Assembly (NCBI RefSeq): GCF_010104355.1
Contig: NZ_CP044972.1
Location: 1,798,001-1,862,000, forward strand
DNA: 64,000 nucleotides
Source of the DNA: Hydrogenophaga sp. PBL-H3
GTDB lineage: Bacteria; Pseudomonadota; Gammaproteobacteria; Burkholderiales; Burkholderiaceae_C
Direction of reading: 5' to 3'
Shown here: one piece after another, positions 1 through 9,360 of the stretch
How the letters are laid out: the number at the start of each line of letters is the position of its first letter
How positions within the stretch are numbered: the stretch's first letter is position 1
The notes under the pieces: model-generated
Seen by the model: the letters and a program-made list of their open reading frames with translations, nothing else
Told to the model about the DNA's origin: nothing
The model's database searches: none
Made by a program: the position numbers and the translations under genes

Positions 1-92
1 TCGACGCGGGCAGGGCGGCGATGCTGGCGGCACTGCCGCAACTCAAGGCCCAGCTGGCCCGCTTGAAACCGGTGAACGGCGTGCGACCATAA
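1..92 (+). CDS. C-terminal end of an unidentified protein (partial)
   Basis: Reading frame 3 is open from the window edge and ends in TAA at 90-92. It encodes about 29 residues with a helical, Ala/Leu-rich end (...LPQLKAQLARLKPVNG...). The piece is too short to identify; the tail resembles the last helix of patatin-like phospholipases, but that is only an impression. It converges on the phasin gene, and the hairpin at 97-120 lies directly behind its stop. Confidence 0.4.
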   Translation, partial: DAGRAAMLAALPQLKAQLARLKPVNGVRP

Positions 93-120
93 AAAAAGCC
101 CCTGTCTTGCGACAAGGGCT
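91..120 (-). terminator. Rho-independent terminator of the phasin gene
   Basis: Ten-base arms at 97-106 and 111-120 pair with one mismatch around a TTGC loop. On the minus strand the hairpin is followed by a run of seven T (A-run at 91-97). It therefore terminates leftward transcription coming from the phasin gene about 170 bp away. Confidence 0.7.
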
Positions 121-291
121 CAAGGGGTCCGATGAAACCGGATTTCGAAAAGGACCCGAGGAGACAACCAGAAGAACGGGTTTGATCTGAAACCTGTTCC
201 CGTGAGAGTCAGGCAGATCGTGCAGTGATGCTAGTTTGCGCGCTGGGCGAAGCGTCCAGTCGGGCGATCAGCGGCACGATCAACCGCTTGT

Positions 292-834
292 TCAGCGCTT
301 TTTGGCAACCGACTTCGAAGCGTTGACGGCGGAGGTCGTCACGGTGTTGAAGTTGGCTTCGGCCATTTCGGTGGCTTGCTTGACAGCCTTCTGCACCGAT
401 TCCATGGCGTTGTTGGCGGCGGAGACGGCGCTCTTCATCACGGCCACGGCGGTTTCGGAACCGGCAGGTGCGTTCTTGGAAGCGTTGTCGACGACGGCCA
501 TGAATTTCTTCTGGGTGTCGCTGGCCTGGGCTTCAGCGGCTTTGCCGAATTCGGCGGTCGTGCCTTGAGCGATGTCGTACAGGTGGCGGCTGTAGGCCAC
601 GGTCTTCTCGGCCAGGGGCTGCATCAGGCTGGCTTGCAGGGTCAGCAGTTCCTGAGCATCTTTGACGCTGAGGAGGGCCTGGGTGCTGTTGGCGGATTCG
701 GACAGGGCGGCCTTGGTGGCTTGAACATTGAGTTCAACCAGCTTTTCCACGCCTTCAAAGGCTTTCTGGGTCAGACCAAAAATGGTCTCGATGTTGGCTT
801 TCTGGGCGGCAATCAATTGTTCGGCGGTCAGCAT
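292..834 (-). CDS. phaP: Phasin family protein (PHA granule-associated)
   Basis: A 180-residue protein of the typical size and low-complexity helical composition of TIGR01841-type phasins. It opens with [20 protein letters not shown] and contains the family-typical central stretch around [20 protein letters not shown], then an Ala/Lys/Ser-rich tail. Phasins coat polyhydroxyalkanoate granules in the cytoplasm and control their number and size. The ATG at 834 is preceded by an AGGAG on the minus strand (about 841-846), supporting this start. The gene is monocistronic, with its own promoter region (see 951-978) and its own terminator. Family assignment is secure; which phasin paralogue it is cannot be told. 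Confidence 0.93.
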   Translation of the reverse strand: MLTAEQLIAAQKANIETIFGLTQKAFEGVEKLVELNVQATKAALSESANSTQALLSVKDAQELLTLQASLMQPLAEKTVAYSRHLYDIAQGTTAEFGKAAEAQASDTQKKFMAVVDNASKNAPAGSETAVAVMKSAVSAANNAMESVQKAVKQATEMAEANFNTVTTSAVNASKSVAKKR

Positions 835-926
835 ATTCGTACTCCTAAACTTGGGTAAAACAGGGTTTAGTTGAGGGCTGCTGGGAACATCGCGCTGTGT
901 CTGGACGCTTTTGCTTTTTGTTCACA

Positions 927-940
927 TTGCTGCACTGCAA
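927..940. promoter_or_regulatory. Candidate PhaR-type operator, copy 1
   Basis: TTGCTGCACTGCAA, an imperfect palindrome just downstream of the predicted phasin promoter. A second copy differing at three positions lies at 986-999. Two TGCA-rich repeats flanking a phasin promoter are the arrangement expected of the PHA-responsive repressor PhaR. Assignment to PhaR is inference. Confidence 0.4.
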
Positions 941-950
941 CATAACCGCG

Positions 951-978
951 ATTATAGGGATAACCCTCAACAGCGCAA
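951..978 (-). promoter_or_regulatory. Predicted sigma-70 promoter of the phasin gene
   Basis: On the minus strand TTGCGC (973-978) and a perfect TATAAT (951-956) are separated by 16 bases. They sit about 120 bp upstream of the phasin start. Two near-identical copies of TTGCTGC-RY-TGCA flank the promoter (927-940 and 986-999). Confidence 0.55.
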
Positions 979-985
979 GCGATTT

Positions 986-999
986 TTGCTGCGTTGCAC
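986..999. promoter_or_regulatory. Candidate PhaR-type operator, copy 2
   Basis: TTGCTGCGTTGCAC, the second copy of the element at 927-940, lying just upstream of the -35 element of the phasin promoter. It is also about 85 bp upstream of the divergent deacetylase gene, so it could affect both. Confidence 0.35.
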
Positions 1000-1081
1000 C
1001 ATTCTAGGTGCCATGGCCTAAAAGTCGCACGCGCCCAACGAATTCCCGACGAAGACACAATCCCAGACTCCGCCCTCCACC

Positions 1082-2086
1082 GTGCGCACCGCCTTGCAAG
1101 CTTTCTACGCCGACCACTTCGTTCTGCCGCTGCCGGCAGGGCACCGTTTTCCAATGGCCAAGTACGCCCGGCTGCGTGAGCGCCTGGCCCGGGAGTTGCC
1201 GCAGGTGGAGTTGCTCGAAGCCTGGCCAGCCAGCGACGGCGAGCTGGCGCTGGTGCACACCCCCACCTATATAGAAGCCGTGCACACCGGCACCCTGCCG
1301 CCCGCTGCCCAGCGGGAGATCGGTTTCCCGTGGAGCCCTGCCATGGCCGAACGCGCTCGTCGCTCGGTGGGCGCCACGGTGCAGGCGTGTCGCCGCGCCA
1401 TGGGTGGAGGTGGCCTGGCTGCCAATTTGGCCGGTGGCACCCACCACGCCTACCCGGACAAAGGCAGCGGCTTCTGTGTCTTCAACGACGCTGCCGTGGC
1501 GGCCCGGCTGATGCAGGCCGAGCACGCCCGCGCCCACCGTGCGCGCGGCATGTTGCGCGTGGTCATCGTCGATCTCGATGTTCACCAGGGCAACGGCACG
1601 GCGCGCATCTTTGCCCATGACGATTCCGTGTTCACGCTGTCGCTGCACGGCGCCAGGAACTTCCCGTTTCGCAAGGAGCCGAGCGACCTCGACGTGGAGC
1701 TGCCCGATGGCTGCGGCGATGCCGAGTACCTTGAGGCCCTGGAGCGGGCGCTGGAGGAAATGGAGCGCCGCTTCGAGCCTGGGCTGGTGATCTACCTGGC
1801 TGGCGCCGATCCGCACGAAGGGGACCGGCTCGGCCGCCTGAAGCTCACCTTTGACGGCATGGAGGCGCGCGACCGGCGCGTGATGGACTGGGCCTGGACC
1901 CGTCGCCTGCCGCTGGCCTTCGTGATGGCCGGGGGCTATGGCACCGACATGGACGCCACCGTGCAGGTGCAGATGAACACCTACCGCACGGCGGTGGAGT
2001 ACCACGGGCGCTGGCGAGCGTCCGCCTCCACGGCGACGGCTGCGACAGCGTCGGGCGCCACGCGCTGGCACAATTCCGCGCCATGA
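1082..2086 (+). CDS. Histone deacetylase family protein (class II-type amidohydrolase)
   Basis: A 334-residue zinc-dependent deacetylase-fold protein. Visible motifs are the tandem histidines in [13 protein letters not shown] (about residues 118-130), the zinc-binding Asp-x-His in [10 protein letters not shown] (about 164-173) and the late Asp in [12 protein letters not shown] (about 239-250). Bacterial members are acetylpolyamine or acetoin-utilisation-type amidohydrolases; the natural substrate here is unknown. The start is a GTG; no in-frame ATG precedes the conserved N-terminus. The last ~30 residues are Ala/Thr/Ser-rich and not conserved. It overlaps the thioesterase gene by four bases (ATGA), so the two are probably translationally coupled. 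Confidence 0.88.
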   Translation: MRTALQAFYADHFVLPLPAGHRFPMAKYARLRERLARELPQVELLEAWPASDGELALVHTPTYIEAVHTGTLPPAAQREIGFPWSPAMAERARRSVGATVQACRRAMGGGGLAANLAGGTHHAYPDKGSGFCVFNDAAVAARLMQAEHARAHRARGMLRVVIVDLDVHQGNGTARIFAHDDSVFTLSLHGARNFPFRKEPSDLDVELPDGCGDAEYLEALERALEEMERRFEPGLVIYLAGADPHEGDRLGRLKLTFDGMEARDRRVMDWAWTRRLPLAFVMAGGYGTDMDATVQVQMNTYRTAVEYHGRWRASASTATAATASGATRWHNSAP

Positions 2087-2532
2087 GCAGTCCAGCGCCG
2101 GTCGCACGCCCCACACCTTTGACCCGCAGCGATTACCGTGTGCTGCGTCCGATCACCACCCGCTGGGCCGACAACGATGTGTATGGCCACGTGAACAACG
2201 TGGTGTACTACAGCTGGTTCGACACCGTGGTCAATGCCCACCTGATCGAGCAGGGCGCGCTCGACATCCACCACGGGCCCGTGATCGGGCTGGTGATCGA
2301 AACCCAGTGCAACTACTTTGCGCCGCTGGCCTTTCCACAAACCGTGTGGGCCGGTCTGCGTGTGGCGCACCTGGGCAAGTCCAGCGTGCGCTACGAGGTG
2401 GGCCTGTTTGCCGATGGTGAAGACCTGGCGGCGGCATGCGGTCACTTCGTGCATGTCTACGTCGACCGCACGACCCGCCGACCTGTGCCCTTGCCCCCCG
2501 CTTTGAAGACAACCCTGGAGACATTGCTATGA
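2083..2532 (+). CDS. Acyl-CoA thioesterase, 4-hydroxybenzoyl-CoA thioesterase (hotdog) family
   Basis: A 149-residue single hotdog-fold protein. The signature [19 protein letters not shown] (about residues 25-43) contains the Asp and the GHvNN element typical of the 4HBT/YbgC subfamily. Such enzymes hydrolyse short- or medium-chain or aromatic acyl-CoA thioesters in the cytoplasm; the substrate cannot be read from sequence. It overlaps the upstream deacetylase gene (ATGA) and the downstream nitroreductase gene, so the three form a tightly packed operon. Confidence 0.88.
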   Translation: MSSPAPVARPTPLTRSDYRVLRPITTRWADNDVYGHVNNVVYYSWFDTVVNAHLIEQGALDIHHGPVIGLVIETQCNYFAPLAFPQTVWAGLRVAHLGKSSVRYEVGLFADGEDLAAACGHFVHVYVDRTTRRPVPLPPALKTTLETLL

Positions 2533-3251
2533 GCCACAACCCCACCGCGCCCGTGATCGACGCCGTCAGTGTCGATGCCGCGATCACCAGCCGCATGTCG
2601 GCGCGCGCCTTCCTGGCGCAGCCGGTGCCGCGCGCCACCATCGAGCACCTGCTGCAGATTGCCAGCCGCGCTCCGTCGGGCACCAACACGCAGCCCTGGA
2701 AGGTTTATGTGCTGCAGGGTCAGAGCCGCAACACGCTGGTGGACAAGGTCTGTGCCGCCCATGACGCGCTGCGGGCCGACCCGGCGCTGGCCTCGGAATA
2801 CCGTGAGGAATACGACTACTACCCCGAAAAATGGGTCAGCCCGTACATCGACCGTCGGCGTGAAAACGGCTGGAGCCTCTATGGCTTGCTCGGCATCACC
2901 AAGGGCGACAAGGACAAGATGCACGCGCAGCACCAGCGCAACTACCGGTTTTTCGATGCGCCCGTGGGCCTGATGTTCACGCTGGACCGCGTCATGGGCC
3001 GTGGCTCGCTGGTGGACTACGGCATGTTCCTCCAGAACATCATGGTTGCCGCGCGCGGTCATGGCCTGCACACCTGTCCGCAGGCCGCGTGGAACGGATT
3101 TGCCAAGATCATCCTGCCCCACATCGGCGCGGGTGATAGCGAAATGCTGGTCTGCGGCATGGCCCTGGGCTACGCCGACCCGTCCGACAAGGTCAATGGG
3201 TTTCACACGCCGCGCGAGCCGGTCGAGACGTTCACGACCTGGCTGGAATAA
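2529..3251 (+). CDS. Nitroreductase family protein
   Basis: A 240-residue FMN-dependent oxidoreductase. The N-terminal phosphate/FMN-binding Arg-Ser region reads SRMSARAF, followed by [17 protein letters not shown], the standard nitroreductase motif. The C-terminal part has [10 protein letters not shown], also typical. I chose the ATG at 2529, which overlaps the stop of the thioesterase gene (ctATGAgc). An upstream in-frame start at 2436 would add about 30 non-conserved residues lying inside the thioesterase gene. Such enzymes use NAD(P)H to reduce nitroaromatics or quinones; the physiological substrate is unknown. Confidence 0.9.
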   Translation: MSHNPTAPVIDAVSVDAAITSRMSARAFLAQPVPRATIEHLLQIASRAPSGTNTQPWKVYVLQGQSRNTLVDKVCAAHDALRADPALASEYREEYDYYPEKWVSPYIDRRRENGWSLYGLLGITKGDKDKMHAQHQRNYRFFDAPVGLMFTLDRVMGRGSLVDYGMFLQNIMVAARGHGLHTCPQAAWNGFAKIILPHIGAGDSEMLVCGMALGYADPSDKVNGFHTPREPVETFTTWLE

Positions 3252-3293
3252 TCGCGCCTCTTTTCCCTTTTCTTTTCAATCTCAGGAGACACC

Positions 3294-3641
3294 ATGATCA
3301 CCACCCCCAGCGGCCTGCAATACGAAGACACCGTGGTCGGCAATGGCGAGGTCGCCAAGGCCGGCCGTCCCGTGCAGGTGCATTACACCGGCTGGCTGTT
3401 CAACGACGGCGTGCAGGGTTCCAAGTTCGACTCGAGCAAGGATCGCGGCCAACCGTTCGAGTTTCCGCTGGGCGCGGGTCATGTCATCAAAGGTTGGGAC
3501 GAGGGCGTGCAGGGCATGGCCGTGGGCGGCACGCGCCGCCTGGTGATTCCGGCCGCGCTGGGCTACGGCGCACGCGGTGCGGGTGGGGTGATTCCACCCA
3601 ACGCCACACTGCTGTTCGAAGTGGACCTGCTCGCGGTCTGA
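3294..3641 (+). CDS. FKBP-type peptidyl-prolyl cis-trans isomerase
   Basis: A 115-residue stand-alone FKBP domain without signal peptide, therefore cytoplasmic. Conserved FK506-binding-pocket elements are visible: VHYTGWL, KFDSS, FEFPLGAGHVIKGWDEG, GYGARG and IPPNATLLFEVDLL. It catalyses prolyl isomerisation in protein folding. An AGGAG about seven bases before the ATG supports the start. It is preceded by the nitroreductase gene and followed 23 bp later by the antiporter gene, on the same strand. Confidence 0.95.
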   Translation: MITTPSGLQYEDTVVGNGEVAKAGRPVQVHYTGWLFNDGVQGSKFDSSKDRGQPFEFPLGAGHVIKGWDEGVQGMAVGGTRRLVIPAALGYGARGAGGVIPPNATLLFEVDLLAV

Positions 3642-3664
3642 GCGTTCCCAACAGAGCGAATCCC

Positions 3665-5077
3665 ATGAACAAGAAAGGCGCGCAGGCGCTGGCCCTGGCC
3701 GGCGCGCTGTTACCCGGTCTTGCGCGCGCGGCCGAACTCGATGGTGCACAGCTGTCGGTGTTGTGGGGCGTGCCGTTTGCCGGCGTGCTCCTGTCCATCG
3801 CACTCATGCCTTTGGTGGCCCCCATCTTCTGGCACCACCACTTTGGCAAGGTGGCGGCGGCCTGGGGCCTGGCCTTCCTGGTCCCGTTTGCGTTGACCTT
3901 TGGTTCCGTCGCGGCAGGTGTGGCGGTGGTGCACGCGGCGTTTGCCGAGTACATACCGTTCATCATCCTGCTCACCGCGCTGTTCACCGTGGCTGGCGGT
4001 ATCTTCGTGCGCGGCAACCTGCACGGCAGCCCGGTGCTCAACACCGGCTTGCTGGCCATTGGCGCGGTGCTGGCGAGCTTCATGGGCACCACCGGTGCGT
4101 CGATGCTGCTGATCCGCCCGCTCATCCGTGCCAACGACAACCGCAAACACCAGGCCCATGTGGTGGTGTTCTTCATCTTCATCGTCTCCAACGCGGGTGG
4201 TGCACTCACGCCGCTGGGCGATCCGCCGCTGTTCCTGGGCTTCCTGAAAGGCGTGGATTTTTTCTGGACCGTGAGCCACCTCTGGGGCCACACGCTGTTC
4301 CTCATCGGTGCGCTGCTCGCGATGTTCTATGCCATCGACTGGTGGTATTACCACCGCCGCGAAGAGATTCGCCCGGTGGACCCCACACCCGATACGCAGC
4401 GCGTGGGATTTGACGGCGCGGTCAACTTTGCGTTGCTGGGCGCGGTGGTTGTGCTGGTGCTGCTGAGTGGTTTGTGGAAGTCGTCGGTGGTGTTCAACAT
4501 CGCGGGTACCGACGTCGGCCTGCCCGGCATCGTGCGCGACGTTGGCCTCATCATCGTCACGCTCGTCTCGCTCCGGATCACGCCGTCCAGCGCGCACGAG
4601 GGCAACCAGTTCGGCTGGGGTCCGATGCTCGAAGTGGCCAAGCTGTTTGCCGCGATCTTCCTCACCATCATTCCAGTGATTGCCATGCTCAAGGCGGGTG
4701 TGGACGGACCGTTTGGTGCGGTGGTGAAGGCGGTGACGAACGCCGACGGCACGCCCAACCCGGCCATGTATTTCTGGGCCACGGGTGCGCTGAGCTCGTT
4801 CCTGGACAACGCGCCGACCTACCTGGTGTTCTTCAACACCGCCGGGGGAGACCCGCAGATGTTGATGAATGCCCTGGCCCCCACGCTGGTGGCCATCTCG
4901 GCCGGCGCGGTGTTCATGGGCGCCAACACCTACATCGGCAACGCGCCCAACCTCATGGTCAAGGCGATCGCCGAAGACCGTGGCGTGAAGATGCCGAGCT
5001 TCTTTGGTTACATGGCCTGGTCGTTCGGCATCCTGGTGCCGCTGTTCGCCCTCATGACCTGGTTCTGGTTCACCTGA
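3665..5077 (+). CDS. Sodium:proton antiporter-like transporter (CitMHS_2/NhaD-type)
   Basis: A 470-residue polytopic inner-membrane protein with roughly a dozen hydrophobic segments, an N-terminal signal-like segment (LALAGALLPGLARA), and the ion-transporter motifs FMGTTGASMLLIRPLIRAN and FLDNAPTYLVFF. These place it with the ArsB/NhaD ion-transporter superfamily members usually annotated as sodium:proton antiporter. The start at 3665 is chosen because the upstream in-frame extension lies inside the FKBP gene. The transported ion is inferred from the family, not seen. Confidence 0.8.
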   Translation: MNKKGAQALALAGALLPGLARAAELDGAQLSVLWGVPFAGVLLSIALMPLVAPIFWHHHFGKVAAAWGLAFLVPFALTFGSVAAGVAVVHAAFAEYIPFIILLTALFTVAGGIFVRGNLHGSPVLNTGLLAIGAVLASFMGTTGASMLLIRPLIRANDNRKHQAHVVVFFIFIVSNAGGALTPLGDPPLFLGFLKGVDFFWTVSHLWGHTLFLIGALLAMFYAIDWWYYHRREEIRPVDPTPDTQRVGFDGAVNFALLGAVVVLVLLSGLWKSSVVFNIAGTDVGLPGIVRDVGLIIVTLVSLRITPSSAHEGNQFGWGPMLEVAKLFAAIFLTIIPVIAMLKAGVDGPFGAVVKAVTNADGTPNPAMYFWATGALSSFLDNAPTYLVFFNTAGGDPQMLMNALAPTLVAISAGAVFMGANTYIGNAPNLMVKAIAEDRGVKMPSFFGYMAWSFGILVPLFALMTWFWFT

Positions 5078-5095
5078 TTTTCTGGAGACATACAC

Positions 5096-6088
5096 ATGAC
5101 AAAGCCATCCATCCTCGTCAGCCGCAAGATCTTCCCCGATGTCGTTGACCACTTGCGCCAGCATTTCGACGTGGACACCAACGACACCGACAGCGTGCTG
5201 ACTCCCGCCGAGCTGATCGCACGCCTGCAGGGCAAGGTGGGTGCGCTCACCACCGGCAGCGAGCGCATCGATGGCGCGGTGGCTGCGGCCTGCCCGCAGC
5301 TTCGCGTGGTGGCCAACATCGCCGTGGGTTACAACAACTTCGACGTGCCCGCCCTGAGCGCGGCCGGCGTGCTGGCCACCAACACGCCCGACGTGTTGAC
5401 CGAGACCACCGCTGACTTCGGCTTTGCGCTGCTCATGGCCACGGCCCGGCGCCTGACCGAGAGCGAGCATTTCCTGCGCGCAGGGCAGTGGAACCGTTGG
5501 GCACTCGACATGTTCGCGGGCGCCGAGGTGAACGGCACCACGCTGGGCATCCTGGGCATGGGCCGCATCGGCCAGGCGATTGCGCGCCGTGGCGCCCACG
5601 GCTTCGGCATGAATGTGATCTACCACAACCGCTCGCGACTCGACGCCGCCACAGAGGCCGAATGCAAGGCCAGTTATGTGGACAAGGCCACGCTGCTCAA
5701 GACGGCCGACCACCTGATCCTCGTGCTGCCTTACAGCCCGGAAAACCACCACACCATCGGCGCGGCCGAGATCGCGCAGATGAAGCCCACCGCCACGCTG
5801 GTCAACATCGCGCGCGGCGGCATCGTGGACGACGCCGCCCTCGCACTGGCCCTGCGCAATCGGGTGATTGCCGCCGCCGGTCTCGATGTGTTCGAGGGTG
5901 AGCCCAAGGTGCATCCCGATCTGTTGACCGTGCCCAACGTGGTGCTCACGCCGCACATCGCCAGCGCCACGCTCAAGACGCGCCGTGCCATGGCCCAGCT
6001 GGCCGCCGACAACGTGATTGCCTACCTCACCCAAGGCAAGCCGCTGACCCCCATCAACGCCGAGATCATTGGCAAGGCCGCGCGCTGA
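5096..6088 (+). CDS. D-2-hydroxyacid dehydrogenase (glyoxylate/hydroxypyruvate reductase type)
   Basis: A 330-residue enzyme with the nucleotide-binding motif GILGMGRIGQAIARR (about residues 150-164). The catalytic Arg lies in NIARGGIVDD, the Glu in GLDVFEGEP and the His in TPHIASAT. The segment after the second beta strand, HNRSRLD, has an Arg at the position that usually favours NADPH over NADH. It probably reduces glyoxylate or hydroxypyruvate to glycolate or D-glycerate. TGGAGA lies nine bases before the ATG. The stop overlaps the rmuC start. Confidence 0.88.
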   Translation: MTKPSILVSRKIFPDVVDHLRQHFDVDTNDTDSVLTPAELIARLQGKVGALTTGSERIDGAVAAACPQLRVVANIAVGYNNFDVPALSAAGVLATNTPDVLTETTADFGFALLMATARRLTESEHFLRAGQWNRWALDMFAGAEVNGTTLGILGMGRIGQAIARRGAHGFGMNVIYHNRSRLDAATEAECKASYVDKATLLKTADHLILVLPYSPENHHTIGAAEIAQMKPTATLVNIARGGIVDDAALALALRNRVIAAAGLDVFEGEPKVHPDLLTVPNVVLTPHIASATLKTRRAMAQLAADNVIAYLTQGKPLTPINAEIIGKAAR

Positions 6089-7464
6089 TGGCCGACTCCG
6101 CGCTGCTCATCGCGCTGCTGGTGCTCGCCGCCATCGGCGTGCTGATGCAGATACTGCTCTGGCTGCGCAAGCCGGTGGCGGACGCGGGCGAACTGGCCCA
6201 CCGCCAGACCTTGCTGGCCCAACTGCAGCAGACAACGCAGCGCGTGGAGCGCATCGAAGGAGAGCTGCGCCGCGAGATGGCCGAGGGTTCGCGCACGGCG
6301 CGCCAGGAACTGCAGCAGACCCTGGCCACGTTTCAGGAAGCCCTCACCAGCCAGGGGGCCGAGGCCACGCGCACGCAGAACGCGCAGATCGATGCCTTTG
6401 CGCAGCAGCTGGTGCAATTGCGCGGCACGCTGGGCGACACGCTCACGCGCCAGCTGCAAGACCTGAGCGAGGCCAACTCGCGCCGCCTGGCCGAGGTGCG
6501 CGCGACGTTGGAGGCGCAGCTGATGCAGCTGCAACAGGGCAATGCCGCCAAGCTCGACGAGATGCGCGCCACCGTCGACGAAAAACTGCAGAGCACGTTG
6601 CAGGCGCGCCTGGGCGAGAGCTTCAAGCAGGTGGCCGACCGGCTGGAGCAGGTGCACAAGGGCCTGGGCGAGATGCAGACGCTGGCCCAAGGCGTGGGCG
6701 ATTTGAAGCACTTGCTGACCAACGTGAAGACGCGCGGCATGTTTGGTGAAGCGCAGCTCGCAGCCTTGCTGGAACAGGTGTTTGCGCCAGACCAGTACGC
6801 CACGCAGGTCATGACCAAACCGGGCAGCCGGTTCACGGTCGACTTTGCCATCAAGCTGCCGGGCCGCAGCGACGACGGTGTGCCCTGCTGGCTGCCGATC
6901 GACGCGAAGTTTCCCAACGAGGACTACGAGCGCCTGCTTGACGCGCAGCAGCGCGCCGACGCCGAGGGGGCTGAGGTCGCGGCGCGCGGCCTGGAGCAGC
7001 GCATCAAGCTGGAGGCCAAGTCCATGGCCGACAAGTACCTGCAGCCACCGCACACCACCGACTTCGCGATCCTGTTTCTGCCCACCGAAGGCCTCTACGC
7101 CGAGGTGCTGCGCAGGCCTGGCCTCATGGAGGTGTTGCAGCGCGAGTACCGCGTCACACTCGCTGGCCCAACCACGCTGATGGCCATGCTCAACTCGCTG
7201 CAGATGGGCTTTCGCACGCTGGCGCTGGAGAAGCGCTCCAGCGAGGTCTGGCAGGTGCTGGGGGCGGTCAAGACCGAGTTCGGCAAGTTCGGCGACGTGC
7301 TGGCGCGTGTGAAGAGCCAGACCCAGACCGTGCTCAACACGCTGGACAGCGCCGAGACGCGCAGCCGCGCCATGGGCCGCGCTCTCAAGGCGGTGGAGGC
7401 ACTGCCGCAAGACCAGGCCAGCGCGCTCTTGCCGCTGGACCCCAACGACACCGGGGACGCTTGA
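6088..7464 (+). CDS. rmuC: DNA recombination protein RmuC
   Basis: A 458-residue protein with the RmuC architecture: an N-terminal transmembrane helix (about residues 4-25), a long Gln/Arg/Ala-rich coiled coil (about 30-225), then the conserved nuclease-like RmuC domain. The domain starts with LLTNVKTRGMFGEAQLAALLEQV and includes LPIDAKFP and FLPTEGLYAEVL. RmuC limits recombination at inverted repeats in enterics and has been linked to phage restriction in some bacteria. The ATG overlaps the stop of the preceding dehydrogenase gene by one base. Confidence 0.93.
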   Translation: MADSALLIALLVLAAIGVLMQILLWLRKPVADAGELAHRQTLLAQLQQTTQRVERIEGELRREMAEGSRTARQELQQTLATFQEALTSQGAEATRTQNAQIDAFAQQLVQLRGTLGDTLTRQLQDLSEANSRRLAEVRATLEAQLMQLQQGNAAKLDEMRATVDEKLQSTLQARLGESFKQVADRLEQVHKGLGEMQTLAQGVGDLKHLLTNVKTRGMFGEAQLAALLEQVFAPDQYATQVMTKPGSRFTVDFAIKLPGRSDDGVPCWLPIDAKFPNEDYERLLDAQQRADAEGAEVAARGLEQRIKLEAKSMADKYLQPPHTTDFAILFLPTEGLYAEVLRRPGLMEVLQREYRVTLAGPTTLMAMLNSLQMGFRTLALEKRSSEVWQVLGAVKTEFGKFGDVLARVKSQTQTVLNTLDSAETRSRAMGRALKAVEALPQDQASALLPLDPNDTGDA

Positions 7465-8642
7465 ACCCCACGCTTCGGTCCGATCTGGCGCGGCTGATCG
7501 CGGCGCAGATCTGCCTTCATGCCTGTATGACCGGCTTTCGCATGGCCGCGCCACTCATGGCGCTGCGCGAGGGCTACAGCCCGGCTGCCGTGGGCATGCT
7601 GCTGGCCTTGTTCGCGCTGGCACCGGTCTTCATGGCCTTGCCGGCCGGGCGCTACGCCGATCGGCGTGGGCTCAGGAAGCCCGTGGCCATGGCGGTGGGC
7701 GTCGCGTCGGCCGGTGCGGCGTTGTCGGTGGCCTTCCCGGTGTTTGGCGTGTTGTGCCTCACCGCGCTCACCTGCGGAGCGGCCACCGGCCTGGCCATGA
7801 TCTCGCTGCAGCGCCATGTGGGGCGCTTGGCGAATGGCGCCACCGAACTCCGCCAGGTGTTCAGCTGGATGGCCATCGGCCCGTCCATCTCCAATTTCCT
7901 GGGTCCGTTTGCCGCGGGCGTGATGATCGACAGCTTCGGCTTTCGCGCGGCCTTCCTGCTGCTGGCGTTGCTGCCTTCGCTGGCCTGGATCTGGGTGCGC
8001 CACACGGTCGAGCACGAGCCGGTGGCACCCGAGCTGCGACAGTCCAGCGGCTCCTCGTGGAACCTGCTCAAGGACGCGGGCTTTCGCAAGCTGATGCTCA
8101 TCAACTGGATGCTGTCGTCGTGCTGGGATGTGCACACCTTTCTGGTGCCGGTGCTCGGCCACGAACGCGGCCTGAGCGCCACGGTGATCGGGTCCATCCT
8201 CGGCGCCTTCGCGCTGGCCGCCACCGCCATCCGCGTGCTCATGCCCTGGCTGGCCGCGCGGCTGCGCGAGTCGGTGGTGATTGGCACTGCGATGGGCGCC
8301 ACCGCGCTGCTGTTCGGTGTCTACCCGCTGGCGCAAGGCGCCTGGGCCATGGCGGCGCTGTCGATCCTGCTGGGCCTGGCGTTGGGCTCGGTGCAGCCCA
8401 TGATCATGAGCACGCTGCATCAGATGACGCCACACCACCGCCACGGTGAGGCGCTGGGCCTGCGCGCCATGGCCATCAACGGATCGAGCGTGGTGATGCC
8501 GCTGCTGTTCGGCTCCGTGGGTGCGCTGGTGGGCGTGGGCGCGGTGTTCTGGATCGTGGGCGCGGTGGTGGGCGCGGGCTCGCCTCTGGCGTGGACCTTG
8601 CGCACGCCGGCGGGAGAGCCGCCACAGCGAGAGCCGGACTGA
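7461..8642 (+). CDS. Major facilitator superfamily transporter
   Basis: A 393-residue membrane protein with about twelve hydrophobic segments and the MFS loop 2-3 signature GRYADRRGLRKP (about residues 62-73). The proposed start is a TTG overlapping the rmuC stop; an ATG a few residues further in would cut into the first membrane helix. It is probably an exporter of small molecules; the substrate is unknown. It is the last gene of the rightward run and converges on the TetR-type regulator with only a few bases between stops. Confidence 0.82.
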   Translation: MNPTLRSDLARLIAAQICLHACMTGFRMAAPLMALREGYSPAAVGMLLALFALAPVFMALPAGRYADRRGLRKPVAMAVGVASAGAALSVAFPVFGVLCLTALTCGAATGLAMISLQRHVGRLANGATELRQVFSWMAIGPSISNFLGPFAAGVMIDSFGFRAAFLLLALLPSLAWIWVRHTVEHEPVAPELRQSSGSSWNLLKDAGFRKLMLINWMLSSCWDVHTFLVPVLGHERGLSATVIGSILGAFALAATAIRVLMPWLAARLRESVVIGTAMGATALLFGVYPLAQGAWAMAALSILLGLALGSVQPMIMSTLHQMTPHHRHGEALGLRAMAINGSSVVMPLLFGSVGALVGVGAVFWIVGAVVGAGSPLAWTLRTPAGEPPQREPD

Positions 8643-8648
8643 AGGCGT

Positions 8649-9317
8649 TCAGTCCGCGTGGGCGAGCGGCATGGCGGCCGATCGGGTGGTGGTCAGGTCG
8701 AAGCCCAGGCCCGCGAGGAAGGTGTCCACCGAGTGGCGCCCGCTCTCTTCAAGGTCGAACGCGCCGGGGTCCAGCAGCCAGTTCTGGATGAGGCCATCCA
8801 GAATCACATGCAGGCCGAGTGCCGCGGTGGGCAGCGGCATGGCCAGCCGGATGTCTTCGCGGCGCACCGCTTCGCGCAGGGCTTGCTCGGTCATGGCCAC
8901 ACATTGGTTGCGCACCCTCAGGTGGCGGTCGCGCACCGCCTGCATTTCGGTCACGTACTCCACCTTGTGTGTGGCCACCTCGAACACACGGCGGGTCTGT
9001 TCGTCGGTGGCGGTCTGCCGCAGCGCATTCATCATCGAGTCGCGCAGCGCGAGCAGGGGGTCGGCGGCGGTTTCAATCAGGCGGGCCGTGCAGGCCAGCG
9101 TGCCTTCCAGCGGCATGGTCACGCGTTCCATCATGGCGTTGAAGAGGTCGGCCTTGTCCTTGAAGTGCCAGTAGATCGCACCCCGCGTGGTGCCCGCGGC
9201 GGTGGCGATGTCGTTGAGCGATGTGCGTGAAACGCCATTGGCCTGAAACAAATGCTCGGCAGCATCCAGCAGGGTGTTGCGTGTCACCAGCGCATCGGCT
9301 TTGGTGCGTCGAACCAT
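8649..9317 (-). CDS. acrR: TetR/AcrR family repressor of the adjacent efflux operon
   Basis: A 222-residue regulator with an N-terminal TetR helix-turn-helix: LDAAEHLFQANGVSRTSLND then GTTRGAIYWHFKDKADLF (about residues 17-55). Size, divergent orientation next to acrAB-type genes, and an AcrR-like palindrome in the shared intergenic region indicate a local repressor. By analogy with AcrR, it is expected to leave the operator when it binds hydrophobic drug ligands in its C-terminal domain. The gene also represses itself in known homologues. Confidence 0.88.
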   Translation of the reverse strand: MVRRTKADALVTRNTLLDAAEHLFQANGVSRTSLNDIATAAGTTRGAIYWHFKDKADLFNAMMERVTMPLEGTLACTARLIETAADPLLALRDSMMNALRQTATDEQTRRVFEVATHKVEYVTEMQAVRDRHLRVRNQCVAMTEQALREAVRREDIRLAMPLPTAALGLHVILDGLIQNWLLDPGAFDLEESGRHSVDTFLAGLGFDLTTTRSAAMPLAHAD

Positions 9318-9360
9318 GGTTTGTGTCTCCAGAACGGAATCCCTTGGGCATGCGTAGGAC

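Noticed and set aside
3710..6034. Very long minus-strand frames opposite core genes (for example 3710-6034 and 9869-12265)
   Set aside because: They are antisense shadows of well-identified genes in GC-rich DNA; their His/Gly/Arg/Gln-rich translations match no family.
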